Source of the DNA: a virus
Strand: one strand, 5' to 3'
Length of the DNA stretch: 24,873 nt
Virus record (IMG/VR): IMGVR_UViG_3300048587_000067
Span: 1 to 24,873 of that record
Under the pieces are notes generated by a model. That model was not told where the DNA came from. It worked only from the letters and a program-made list of their open reading frames with translations, and searched no databases. A program made the position numbers and the translations under genes. Positions 15,791-22,233 of this stretch are shown here, one piece after another; positions within the stretch are counted from its first letter, which is position 1, and every line of letters begins with the position of its first letter.

Positions 15791-17272
15791 TCAAGCAACC
15801 ATCCAGAGGCCATCATCGTCTTCCGATTCCCGCTCGCTATATCCACTGTTGTCTTCTTTTGGCTCTGGCCTGCTTATCGGCTCGCCAGCAAGCATCTTGT
15901 CGAGTAGTTGGCCGACAAGGCCTAATGCATCGACCTGGTCGTCATGCTTCCCGGCTGGAAAAGATAGAAGTTCAGACCGGAAAGCCGGATACCAACCCTG
16001 TCCGTGAGGAACATGTAATCCATCAAGAGCCATTCTTCCTCGGATCGACTGCGCTCTGACAGCCTTGTCACCCCGAGTCGGGAAAGCGTCTCGCGCAACG
16101 AAAGCTCTCCGCTCGCGAGATCGTCGATCAAGATAAGGCCCCACACCGGCTCTGATCTGTCCTTGCTCTTCGGCCCAGCCAATGGGTTTCCATTTCAGGA
16201 CAAGATCGCAGAAAGCCTCCACCCAATCGTTTGATGCGGCCTGCTTGCGCCAAAGGTCGAGCAAATACATCTTGCCGTCAGGGTCGAGGCCAACGACAAC
16301 ATGCACTGTGTAATCGCCACCATCCGCCGTTACGGCATAATCACTCGCGCCATAGACGCGGAGTGTTTTAAGATCAGGCAGGTTGTCGTATGGCCTCAAC
16401 CATTCAGACTTGAAGTAATCGCCCTCTTCGGGGGCAGGCGCCTGCTGATACAGCGCAGACCACATCATCGGCGTTTCTTCGCGCTGACGTTGGCGAAGAT
16501 ACTTGCCGTAGTCGTAGCCCGTTGGATCGTCCCAGAGATATTCTCCGGGCTTGCGGCCTAATTGGTCATCTTCAGTTGCGATTGCTGGCAGACATAGAAT
16601 GCGGGCATTCAAGATGCCCTTACTGATCTGCTCAAGAACGCGGCCGGCAATGTCCTCTTCGTGCCAGCGCGTGTGCATGATGACGCGGCGGGCATTCGGC
16701 TTTAGGCGGGCTGAAAAGTCCGAGACGTACCATTCCCAGCGCTTTTCCCTGACTGTCTCCGACCAAGCATCCTCACGAGACCCGAACGGATCATCGATCA
16801 ATCCAAGATCAGCACGAAAGCCAGAAATACCAACGCCAGCACCGACGCCGTAATATTCTCCGCCTGAGTTTAGCGCCCATCTTGCGGCCGCCTGGTTTGT
16901 CTGGTCTGGCTCAACGCCAAGGATCAGCGCATTCTCTTGAATGTCATTCCTGACCCGCCTGCCCCATCTCTCCGCAAACTGGATCGAGTGAGTGGCTGCC
17001 AGAACGTTGTGTGTCGGATTGACCGACATGTACCAAGCCGGGAACAGATGCGAGACGTAGGTGCTTTTGGCCGAACCTGGGGGCGCAAAGATCAGTAGGT
17101 TCTCGGTCTCGCCCCGGGCAATGGCTTCCAGTTCTTTGATGATCAGGAGGTGATGAGCTGCTGGTTCAAAGCCCATCAGCCTCGCGTATTCAGTTAAGCT
17201 GCGACGGATCGAGCGCCGGTTCAGCAACTCCTTCGCTGCTTCCGACCGCGATATCTGCGAGTTCATCGTCAT
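15791..17272 (-). CDS. terL: Terminase large subunit (packaging ATPase/nuclease)
   Basis: 493 residues. Walker A is APPGSAKST (63-71), Walker B is LGLIDDP (156-162), and the coupling region carries MHTRWHEED (199-207). The RNase H-type nuclease domain supplies acidic residues at GASDYA (D311), WAEEQG (E368-369) and KHDDQVDA (D444, D445, D448). All the catalytic parts appear intact. The gene pumps phage DNA into procapsids and cuts the concatemer. The start was taken at 17272; another ATG lies two codons later. The 5' end overlaps the candidate small terminase gene by 83 bases, and the portal gene follows after 5 bases. Confidence 0.95.
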   Translation of the reverse strand: MTMNSQISRSEAAKELLNRRSIRRSLTEYARLMGFEPAAHHLLIIKELEAIARGETENLLIFAPPGSAKSTYVSHLFPAWYMSVNPTHNVLAATHSIQFAERWGRRVRNDIQENALILGVEPDQTNQAAARWALNSGGEYYGVGAGVGISGFRADLGLIDDPFGSREDAWSETVREKRWEWYVSDFSARLKPNARRVIMHTRWHEEDIAGRVLEQISKGILNARILCLPAIATEDDQLGRKPGEYLWDDPTGYDYGKYLRQRQREETPMMWSALYQQAPAPEEGDYFKSEWLRPYDNLPDLKTLRVYGASDYAVTADGGDYTVHVVVGLDPDGKMYLLDLWRKQAASNDWVEAFCDLVLKWKPIGWAEEQGQIRAGVGPYLDRRSRERRAFVARDAFPTRGDKAVRAQSIRGRMALDGLHVPHGQGWYPAFRSELLSFPAGKHDDQVDALGLVGQLLDKMLAGEPISRPEPKEDNSGYSERESEDDDGLWMVA

Positions 17273-17477
17273 TCAGGTCTTTGGCTATCGCCCTGCGAAC
17301 CGTTATGTCGGTCGTCTGATTTGGCTTGCCCCAGCCACGATCAAGCAGAGCAACAGCCGCACTGACACGAGCAGCGGCGTTGACCTCTACGCTCTCCATG
17401 ATTTCTTTAAGGGTCTTCAGGGCTTTCTCAGTATGAGACCGCGCCAAAGATCGGATTTCTACAGGGGCTTTAGCCAT
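17190..17477 (-). CDS. Putative small terminase subunit
   Basis: 95 residues, helical and basic in the first half: IRSLARSHTEKALKTLKEIM, then VNAAARVSAAVALLDRGWGK with a P-N-QTTD tail. The 'A(A)RVSAA..LLDRGWGKP' motif is common in small proteins directly upstream of terL in rhizobial phages and prophages, which are often annotated as hypothetical. Position next to terL suggests the DNA-recognition subunit that starts packaging. It is smaller than many small terminases (about 140-180). The last 83 bases overlap the terL start, which would help keep the ratio of the two subunits. The ribosome site is weak; coupling from the upstream small ORF 14 bases away is plausible. Confidence 0.55.
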   Translation of the reverse strand: MAKAPVEIRSLARSHTEKALKTLKEIMESVEVNAAARVSAAVALLDRGWGKPNQTTDITVRRAIAKDLNDDELADIAVGSSEGVAEPALDPSQLN

Positions 17478-17491
17478 TTAGGTGCTTCGTG

Positions 17492-17656
17492 CTATTCACG
17501 CAAAAGGCTTTCGGGGATTAGGCGCTGGCACCACTTGCAGACATCAAGTCTGTTCTCAGCAAGCCAATCTCGCCTTTGAGCGATCAATCCCTTCGCACCG
17601 GTTACCCCAATTCCTGGGTTTCTCTTTGCCAGTTCAAGCGCAACAAAATCGTCCAT
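17492..17656 (-). CDS. Small protein with a CxxC pair, function unknown
   Basis: 54 residues. It reads MDDFVALELAKRNPGIGVTG and continues through AQRRDWLAENRLDVCKWCQR. The CKWC pair at 40-43 could contribute to a metal site, but only two cysteines are present. The ATG overlaps the TAA of the upstream 48-residue ORF (TAATG), and the stop lies 14 bases before the small terminase candidate, so the three genes form a compact set read in the same direction as terL. I do not recognise the family. The codons and tight coupling argue that it is translated. Confidence 0.55.
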   Translation of the reverse strand: MDDFVALELAKRNPGIGVTGAKGLIAQRRDWLAENRLDVCKWCQRLIPESLLRE

Positions 17657-17802
17657 TATTTGCTCGTGGGTATTTGCTGCTGCGCTACGATCTTCGTCTC
17701 TGGGTAAACTTGCTTAATCAGACGAAGTAATCCGGGATCGGACAACTGTGCTTTGTTTAAAACCAGATACCCGCCTCCAGGCGGCGGTGATGGAAACAGC
17801 AT
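17656..17802 (-). CDS. Small hypothetical protein upstream of the terminase genes
   Basis: 48 residues, starting MLFPSPPPGGGYLVLNKAQL and ending in a charged helix (LLRLIKQVYPETKIVAQQQI). The N-terminal Pro/Gly stretch is unusual. AGAGG lies about 7 bases upstream of the ATG, and the stop overlaps the next ATG (TAATG). No motif gives a function. It is the first minus-strand ORF after the GC-rich structured gap, and probably the first gene of the packaging group if a promoter lies nearby. Confidence 0.45.
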   Translation of the reverse strand: MLFPSPPPGGGYLVLNKAQLSDPGLLRLIKQVYPETKIVAQQQIPTSK

Positions 17803-17860
17803 TCAGCCTCTTCTATTTCGGCTCTTCAGCCTTCTAGGCCTATCCCATTATTTAGGACCA

Positions 17861-18053
17861 GCGCGGCCGACTCGCGGCATCGTCTGGCGGCCCCGCGCGG
17901 AACGGGGGAATGTGCTTGATTGAATCTCGCGGGCCGGTCGCTACTCCGGCTTCCCGGCTCTACTCTCCTTGCGGAGCGCCCGCCGTTACCGGGACCATTA
18001 TTGGGCTAGTCAGGGTGTCTGCTTTCCACGCCGCCGCGAGAACTTGGAGCCCA
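17861..18053. other. GC-rich hairpin-rich noncoding block
   Basis: About 190 bases without a convincing ORF on the minus strand. Three nested or successive stems can be drawn. The first is GCGCGG (17861-17866) with CCGCGC (17893-17898), extended by CCG/CGG. The second is TCCCGG (17952-17957) with CCGGGA (17989-17994), enclosing CTCC-TTGC-GGAG (17965-17976). The third is TGGGCT (18002-18007) with AGCCCA (18048-18053). The block ends 15 bases before the ATG of the plus-strand 38-residue gene. It may be a structured leader, a packaging recognition site near the terminase genes or a small RNA; the sequence alone does not decide. Confidence 0.35.
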
Positions 18054-18068
18054 GAGCCGGAGAAGCTA

Positions 18069-18185
18069 ATGGCTACACGCAAAATTGGTCGAGACGCCAA
18101 GAACGGGCAATTTATCCCGGTCAAGGAAGCCCAAGATCGCAAGTCGACGGCTACTGTTGAGACCATCAAAACGAAAGGCCGATAG
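18069..18185 (+). CDS. Small conserved-type protein (MATRKIGRDAKNGQF family)
   Basis: 38 residues on the plus strand: MATRKIGRDAKNGQFIPVKE, then a basic tail with TATVETIKTKGR. From memory, small proteins with 'GRDAKTGQFI.VKEA...TTVVETIK' are widespread in proteobacteria and their prophages, often misnamed as multidrug transporters although they have no membrane segment. Function unknown. GGAG lies about 8 bases before the ATG, and longer in-frame starts back to 17910 would run through the hairpin block. It is the only plus-strand gene in the middle of a leftward genome, placed between the late operon and its candidate promoter, so it is probably expressed on its own, perhaps in the lysogen. 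Confidence 0.65.
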   Translation: MATRKIGRDAKNGQFIPVKEAQDRKSTATVETIKTKGR

Positions 18186-18277
18186 GCCCTAGTTTTAGGC
18201 GGGACCGGGCTCACCCCCTGCAGCCATCGACCACATGGCGAGCCTCTTTGACCTGCTGCACACCCGCACCAGCGAAA

Positions 18278-18454
18278 TCAACCGCGAGATTTCGGAATTT
18301 TACCACTCATTGCCCGAAACACTTCGCAAGCGACATCCCTAGCCATAGCCCCGGCGTAGCGCGTATGCGCCTCAATGAGGTCAGCCCCCGCAGATGCCAT
18401 CTCGGGGGTTATCTCAATCTCTTCATCTACGCCGGCCTGTCGTTTCTCATTCAT
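18278..18454 (-). CDS. Small protein, function unknown
   Basis: 58 residues: MNEKRQAGVDEEIEITPEMA, then a helical region with DLIEAHTRYAGAMARDVACE and VFRAMSGK. The 'ITPEM...AG...L' opening followed by 'VFRAM' near the end is a pattern I associate with small hypothetical proteins of rhizobial phages. It is acidic at the N-terminus and basic at the C-terminus, with no membrane segment. No clear Shine-Dalgarno lies upstream (TATTCCT precedes the ATG). A candidate promoter with a -10 at 18477-18482 would give a leader of only about 15 bases. A competing plus-strand ORF (18235-18342) lacks a ribosome site. Confidence 0.55.
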   Translation of the reverse strand: MNEKRQAGVDEEIEITPEMASAGADLIEAHTRYAGAMARDVACEVFRAMSGKIPKSRG

Positions 18455-18462
18455 AGGAATAT

Positions 18463-18505
18463 TCGCACATTTGTGAAGTATATAAGTGCGAGAATTTATT
18501 GCCGA
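18463..18505 (-). promoter_or_regulatory. Candidate leftward (late?) promoter with a dyad across the -10
   Basis: On the minus strand TCGGCA (18505-18500, 4/6 match to -35) and TATACT (18482-18477, 5/6 match to -10) are separated by 17 bases. An inverted repeat TCGCAC (18463-18468) / GTGCGA (18486-18491) encloses the -10, as expected for an operator or activator site. The site is between the 142-residue putative regulator gene and the first small gene before the packaging cluster. The role as late promoter is inference. Confidence 0.4.
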
Positions 18506-18934
18506 TCATAACGCACTCGCTAAAGCAGCCAAACCAATCTTTGCCGCCGAAGACGTGAACTCAAAATCACCCAGCTCTTCAGGCTCTTCGTAAACTACTA
18601 TCGCATTTACTGCGTGATAAACACGGTTTCCGTGGGCTTCCAGAATCTTTAAACCACGCCGGAATGCCTCTTGGGCTTGCTCGCATTGCTCATCCGTAAG
18701 CTCTTCAGGATGAGTTATGGAATCTTTCCACGCCTTATGGATTGTTCGCCACTTTACGCCGGCCTGGTATTCTTCCTCGGTGATCTTCTTGTTGACCCGG
18801 ATCCTTCCAAGTGGGCATTCAAGGCGGCTGTCCAATGGATCGGAAAAGTCTCGCCGGTTCGGATTCTGTGACGCCCTCTCAACGCGGTCAAAGTCTTCTC
18901 GGTTACGCTCACGCAATGCTGCGTTGAGTTCCAT
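18506..18934 (-). CDS. Hypothetical protein, possible late-gene regulator
   Basis: 142 residues from the ATG at 18934, which has GAGG five bases upstream; a GTG at 18955 and longer starts overlap the RHH gene or lack a ribosome site. The sequence has a basic N-terminus (ELNAALRERNREDFDRVERA), a proline-poor middle with PLGRIRVNKKITEEEYQAGV and KWRTIHKAW, and a helical C-terminus ending SSAAKIGLAALASAL. The 'EEYQAGVKWR' segment with a helical C-terminal half is seen in phage proteins near the early/late boundary, some thought to control late transcription. Its place as last early gene, next to a candidate promoter, fits such a role, but no DNA-binding motif is certain. Confidence 0.5.
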   Translation of the reverse strand: MELNAALRERNREDFDRVERASQNPNRRDFSDPLDSRLECPLGRIRVNKKITEEEYQAGVKWRTIHKAWKDSITHPEELTDEQCEQAQEAFRRGLKILEAHGNRVYHAVNAIVVYEEPEELGDFEFTSSAAKIGLAALASAL

Positions 18935-19013
18935 TTGACCTCGCTGGTAATTCACCTTTCTCGGTCTAACACGTGCTTTTTCTCGTGTGGTGCAAAGTGA
19001 ACCACGCGCCGTG

Positions 19014-19187
19014 TTATTTTCTTGAAAATTCTTCTTCGTCCGGCTTTTCAAGCCCTAGTTTGACCGACAGGGCGTAAATCGCTGACCTCACAGCCCCAGA
19101 TAACGAAACACCATGAGCTGCCCGGATCAATTCCAGCCGAGCACGGTCCTTGTCTCTAAGGCGGATATGAATCTTCTTGTTAGCCAT
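19014..19187 (-). CDS. Ribbon-helix-helix DNA-binding protein
   Basis: 57 residues from the ATG at 19187, which overlaps the TAA of the upstream gene (TAATG); the longer start at 19223 lies inside that gene. The sequence MANKKIHIRLRDKDRARLEL begins with a short basic beta strand (KKIHIRL) followed by two helices (DRARLELIRAAHG and SLSGAVRSAIYALSVKLGL). This is the CopG/Arc/MetJ plan, in which the strand pairs in a dimer and enters the DNA major groove. A helper or repressor of early or late phage promoters is likely. It has no toxin partner next to it. Confidence 0.7.
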   Translation of the reverse strand: MANKKIHIRLRDKDRARLELIRAAHGVSLSGAVRSAIYALSVKLGLEKPDEEEFSRK

Positions 19188-19375
19188 TAGGCTGCCTCGA
19201 TGGTTCGGTACTCGTACCGCCAATAGCTATCGCAGTAGCCGCTATAGACCGTGCCTTTTCGTTCAACGTATTCCAGCCAACGGCAATCCCGCGTGTAGAC
19301 TTGCACTGGATACCAGGCAAACCAGAGGTGCCATTGGGTCTTCCGCGCGTAGGACTTCCCACAATCGAATTTCAT
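19187..19375 (-). CDS. Small aromatic-rich phage protein, function unknown
   Basis: 62 residues rich in Trp, Tyr and Arg: KTQWHLWFAWYPVQVYTRDC, then WLEYVERKGTVYSGYCDSYW and RYEYRTIEA. Short proteins with 'HLWFAW.PV.......W.....R......WRY.Y' are common in phages and prophages as I remember them, without a known function. Several such proteins lie in early or replication regions. The start is the ATG at 19375, about 10 bases after the upstream stop. The stop overlaps the RHH gene's ATG, so it is read in the same message. Confidence 0.65.
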   Translation of the reverse strand: MKFDCGKSYARKTQWHLWFAWYPVQVYTRDCRWLEYVERKGTVYSGYCDSYWRYEYRTIEAA

Positions 19376-19384
19376 AAGTCGCCT

Positions 19385-19957
19385 CTATTTTGCGTCGGGG
19401 ATCGCGTCGAATTGCTCTTTTGAGATTCCATAGCCCTCGCAGAACGCCTCTGGCGCAATCGTCTTGATCGTTGACGACTTTGGACCGATAGCTAGGCCAA
19501 CCTCCGCACAGCGCCTTTGTAGTTCCTCGTATGTTGGCTTGGGGCGCCCATCGGTGATTGCAAGCGATTTTCTCTCGGCAATCTGCCTGCGCTCTGCAGA
19601 TTCCCTCTCCGTCGCTCGTCGCATCGGTCCAAAGTGGGCTTCGCAGGCGAGTTTTACGTCCGCAATATCCGGCAACCCGGTCCATATCTCACCAGTCTTT
19701 GGATTCCGCTTCGGATGGGCCGCCATTCCGGTCCTTGGGTCAGTCACGTACCGGATCGTATCGGGCGGATAATCAGCCAGAACCGCCGCAACACTGGCAA
19801 CGTAAGTGTCAGGATCATTAGCATCGCCCCGGCGATACTGGCCGAACAACAGCCTCGCCCTCTCCGCCGCATAAGTCGCTTGGAGCTGGTTCGTTGAATT
19901 TGGCGAGGTTTGCGACGAGCCGATCTGCGGCATCGATGACATTGCTAGTTTTTGCAT
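19385..19957 (-). CDS. Hypothetical replication-region protein
   Basis: 190 residues. After a Ser/Gln-rich start it has YAAERARLLFGQYRRGDAND and PDTYVASVAAVLADYPPDTI, then YVTDPRTGMAAHPKR and LPDIADVKLACEAHFGP. This region is familiar from proteins in alphaproteobacterial prophages next to DUF1376 genes, perhaps replisome helpers, though no enzymatic motif is seen. The first 140 bases overlap the 3' end of the DUF1376 gene in another frame, and both frames look protein-like. A start further inside (for example at 19942) would shorten but not remove the overlap. The ribosome site is weak (AAGAG), so coupling to the upstream gene is probable. Confidence 0.65.
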   Translation of the reverse strand: MQKLAMSSMPQIGSSQTSPNSTNQLQATYAAERARLLFGQYRRGDANDPDTYVASVAAVLADYPPDTIRYVTDPRTGMAAHPKRNPKTGEIWTGLPDIADVKLACEAHFGPMRRATERESAERRQIAERKSLAITDGRPKPTYEELQRRCAEVGLAIGPKSSTIKTIAPEAFCEGYGISKEQFDAIPDAK

Positions 19958-20573
19958 GTTTTTTCTCTTGGAGGGTTGCTGTGATCCAGGCTATTGGGTC
20001 CACGGGTGACTTCTCAAACGCACTCAAAATCAAATCACAGACGCGGGCATGGTCATCGCCGCACGTCTTTAGCCATCTCCCCACCATCGGCCTTGCTTGT
20101 TTTTCACCAACCCCAAGAGCTATCAGGGCTGGTAGTCCCTCTCCCCACAATCGATCGCGCGGTGACGCGAAAGCGTCCGAAGCGTTAGCTTCGGAACTAT
20201 GTGGTTGTGGTTGGTTCAGCTCGGCTGAAGCTGAGCTGAAGCTTTGCTTCGACTTTCGCTTGTTCCAACTGGCCCTACCTCCTTTCGATCCAGCTCGGGC
20301 GCGCTCCTCGTGTCTCTCACGGGCTGTGGCAAGCTCTGCGTCAATACGGAAGTGTTGCCAGTTCCCATCAAAGAAGTCGGCTATCGTGTCGCGAACGGTT
20401 GTCCATTCGGAGGCCGTCAGGCGAGCGATACGCGCAAGTTTGGATTCATCGGACGGCAAGCCGCCGTTGCACCAGTAGTGAAGTATCAGAAGAAAATACG
20501 CCCCATGCTCAAGGGTCGTTAGATGGCCTGTATCTGCCAGATAGTCCGCTGGGTAGAATGGCATCCATGGCAT
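19818..20573 (-). CDS. DUF1376 family protein, probable replisome organiser
   Basis: 251 residues from the ATG at 20573 (a TTG two codons earlier overlaps the preceding stop). The N-terminus MPWMPFYPADYLADTGHLTT followed by LEHGAYFLLILHYWCNGGLP and LARIARLTASEW is the hallmark of DUF1376, a winged-helix-like domain in phage replication initiators such as YdaU. The basic linker RAGSKGGRASWNKRK lies at about 93-107. The second half probably has a helicase- or DnaC-interacting role. The protein may bind the phage origin and recruit the host helicase, as no phage helicase is visible. The end overlaps the next gene by 140 bases. Confidence 0.85.
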   Translation of the reverse strand: MPWMPFYPADYLADTGHLTTLEHGAYFLLILHYWCNGGLPSDESKLARIARLTASEWTTVRDTIADFFDGNWQHFRIDAELATARERHEERARAGSKGGRASWNKRKSKQSFSSASAELNQPQPHSSEANASDAFASPRDRLWGEGLPALIALGVGEKQARPMVGRWLKTCGDDHARVCDLILSAFEKSPVDPIAWITATLQEKKHAKTSNVIDAADRLVANLAKFNEPAPSDLCGGEGEAVVRPVSPGRC

Positions 20574-20575
20574 GC

Positions 20576-20905
20576 TCAAGCGGCCACCTCGCTATTGTCC
20601 TTTGCGATGAGGTCCATTGCAGCGCCTACTGGCTCCATTGCATTGCCGCTGCTATCGCGCGGAAGAGCCAAGCGGCACGTCTCAAACGGAACACCAGCCT
20701 GCAATGCAAGGCTCAGCATCGTCGATGTTGCCCTGACCGTCGTATCTATCTCGGTCCCTGTTTTTTTGCAGGTCACGAATAGCTCGGCTATTCCGTCCCA
20801 TGCGCCATCACGCGGGAACGGCCCCTCGTGCGCGATGAACACAAGTCTTCCATAGCTATATTCAAAGCCGTAAGCCGGTCTTCGGTTGGGTAGTCTTTCC
20901 CTCAT
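20576..20905 (-). CDS. TSCPD-domain protein
   Basis: 109 residues: [20 protein letters not shown], then AELFVTCKKTGTEIDTTVRA and SLALQAGVPFETCRLALPRD with EPVGAAMDLI at the end. This follows the TSCPD fold found at the C-terminus of B12-dependent ribonucleotide reductase and in stand-alone phage proteins ('...AE.F....K.G...D...R......SLALQ.G.P.E..R.AL.RD..G......G...D'). No catalytic reductase residues are present, so a regulatory or structural role is likely. Its ATG overlaps the upstream TGA (ATGA) and its stop lies next to the DUF1376 start. Confidence 0.75.
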   Translation of the reverse strand: MRERLPNRRPAYGFEYSYGRLVFIAHEGPFPRDGAWDGIAELFVTCKKTGTEIDTTVRATSTMLSLALQAGVPFETCRLALPRDSSGNAMEPVGAAMDLIAKDNSEVAA

Positions 20906-21057
20906 GCAACGTCCTTGCTATCGAGATTCCGCTTTGCAAGTTCGAGGTAATAAAGCTCCCGGACCTCTTCCAATTTGACCGGCGTAAGTTCAATGGCTTC
21001 CCCGAATATCTGCTTGGCAATGCGCCTGAGCATTTCGTCTTCGGTCTCTTCGGTCAT
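20902..21057 (-). CDS. Small acidic helical protein
   Basis: 51 residues, [20 protein letters not shown], then [20 protein letters not shown] and RNLDSKDVA, almost wholly helical and acidic. Both ends overlap neighbours as ATGA (start in the HNH-like gene's stop, stop in the TSCPD gene's start), so it sits exactly in a 150-base gap of a coupled operon. No family recognised. The perfect coupling at both ends makes it a convincing gene although short. Confidence 0.6.
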   Translation of the reverse strand: MTEETEDEMLRRIAKQIFGEAIELTPVKLEEVRELYYLELAKRNLDSKDVA

Positions 21058-21578
21058 TTGGCCCCGCCGTTGTCAGGTTTACTGCGTCGCATTTTTCTAT
21101 TTTTTGCTTGCGTACTTAGAGAGGCCCACCGGCAATTATTGGGCTCATAATTTCCATCTCCATCAATTCTATCGAGCGTGTAGCCAGCTGGACGCTCACC
21201 CATATCAATTAGAAAATTCGCAAACTCCCTCCACCTCTCGCATACTGAAATCCCGCGGCCACCATAATACTGGTAACCGCGGCTGCTTGGTTGTGTGCAT
21301 CTCGACCACATTGAGCGCCACGATGAATATTCCCGGGTGCGCCCGGATGAGCCACCGTGCTTATTAGGACGGAGTTTGGCCGATATGCTTGCCTGACAGC
21401 CGCAGCTTTTTGTGGCGCCGCGTCGCAGGTTGTTGCCAGTTACAATGGTTGTGTTTCCGCAGTCGCAAATACAGCGCCAAAGCGCCTGATTGTTTGGGTG
21501 CGTACCAGAGCGCTCCACGACCACAAGCCGGGCAAATCGCTGGCCCGTAACATCCTTCAGCGCATAATCTCTTCTCAT
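21054..21578 (-). CDS. HNH-like endonuclease with N-terminal Cys cluster
   Basis: 174 residues. The N-terminal part has [15 protein letters not shown], then WRCICDCGN (35-42) and TKSCGCQ (57-62), five cysteines (36, 38, 40, 59, 61) that could form a zinc site. The central part has [20 protein letters not shown] and [13 protein letters not shown]. The C-terminal part has [20 protein letters not shown] (133-152), matching the 'DRID..GNYEP.NCRWAT' core of phage HNH-like proteins. The usual first His of the HNH motif is not evident; the 'DRID' Asp may take that place. Such genes are often selfish insertions, but here both ends fit the operon's ATGA overlaps. Confidence 0.7.
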   Translation of the reverse strand: MRRDYALKDVTGQRFARLVVVERSGTHPNNQALWRCICDCGNTTIVTGNNLRRGATKSCGCQASISAKLRPNKHGGSSGRTREYSSWRSMWSRCTQPSSRGYQYYGGRGISVCERWREFANFLIDMGERPAGYTLDRIDGDGNYEPNNCRWASLSTQAKNRKMRRSKPDNGGAK

Positions 21579-21886
21579 TCTATGACCGCGAGCTGTGCAA
21601 AGTCTTTCAGACGCAAAACGACCAGCGGCTCAGTCTTGTCATCGCGCACAACCAGCGCATAGTTAGTCCCGAGATATCCGTAGATCGTCCCGAAGGCCCT
21701 CTTCCGCCGCTTGCATTCAAACTTGCGGTCGATGCCTTGAACCGGGCATTCAACATCGGCCTCAAATGATCCGCCCTTGACGGCGCCAGAAAGAGGAACG
21801 CGCTCGGCTGACAAGCCGTGGTCCTGCAGGATGTTCACGACCTCACGCTCAAATGATGAGCCCTTGCGCTTGGAAGGATTAGCCAT
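21575..21886 (-). CDS. PDDEXK nuclease, Holliday junction resolvase-like
   Basis: 103 residues from the ATG at 21886, whose first base is the last base of the upstream TGA (TGATG). The protein reads [20 protein letters not shown], then [20 protein letters not shown] and [10 protein letters not shown] catalytic set E13, D44, E57-x-K59 is visible, the PD-(D/E)xK arrangement of archaeal Hjc-like and phage resolvases. A basic N-terminus and a C-terminal beta segment ([20 protein letters not shown]) fit that family. The probable role is resolution of recombination or replication junctions before packaging. It overlaps the HNH-like gene by ATGA. Confidence 0.75.
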   Translation of the reverse strand: MANPSKRKGSSFEREVVNILQDHGLSAERVPLSGAVKGGSFEADVECPVQGIDRKFECKRRKRAFGTIYGYLGTNYALVVRDDKTEPLVVLRLKDFAQLAVIE

Positions 21887-22233
21887 CAGCGCCGCTCCAA
21901 TGCTGACCACCCGGGCAAGGGATCGTTGTGAATGATGGCCGTTGCATCCCCGCTTGCCATCCGTTGGGCGTAAGCCTTCGCTCTCTCAAACCATTGCCGT
22001 CTTGTGGATTCGGGGATTTCAAGTCTCGGCTCGTCATTGCCAAGCAGGTGTGGATTCCGCTTTGCGAGCCGATGATCCCTGACCTTCAGGCGGTGGACTT
22101 CTCTCCTCTCGGGATGGAGAGCGAATTGAACGGTTTTCTTCGCGCAGCCGATACGGTCTGCAATGGTCTGATCCGGAAGACCCCGCATCTTCATGTCGCG
22201 GGCGGCTTCTATGTGTGCCCCTGTGAGCCTCAT
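21886..22233 (-). CDS. Helix-turn-helix protein, basic
   Basis: 115 residues, starting MRLTGAHIEAARDMKMRGLP, then DQTIADRIGCAKKTVQFALH, which is a helix-turn-helix pattern (about 21-40) similar to homeodomain-like recombinase HTHs. The rest is basic and helical (RLKVRDHRLAKRNPHLLG) with a C-terminal TRRQWFERAKAYAQRMASGD. It probably binds DNA in the replication or recombination region. The start overlaps the DnaA-like gene's stop (ATGA). No enzymatic motif is visible. Confidence 0.65.
   Translation of the reverse strand: MRLTGAHIEAARDMKMRGLPDQTIADRIGCAKKTVQFALHPERREVHRLKVRDHRLAKRNPHLLGNDEPRLEIPESTRRQWFERAKAYAQRMASGDATAIIHNDPLPGWSALERR

Noticed and set aside
18001-18056. tRNA-like segment with TGGGCT...AGCCCA ends
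   Set aside because: The arms are too short, no proper anticodon or T-loop (GTTCRA) is present, and the spacing does not give a cloverleaf.
18235-18342. 35-codon plus-strand ORF (MASLFDLLHTRTSEINREIS...)
   Set aside because: It has no ribosome site and is antisense to the 58-residue minus-strand gene, which reads as a better protein.
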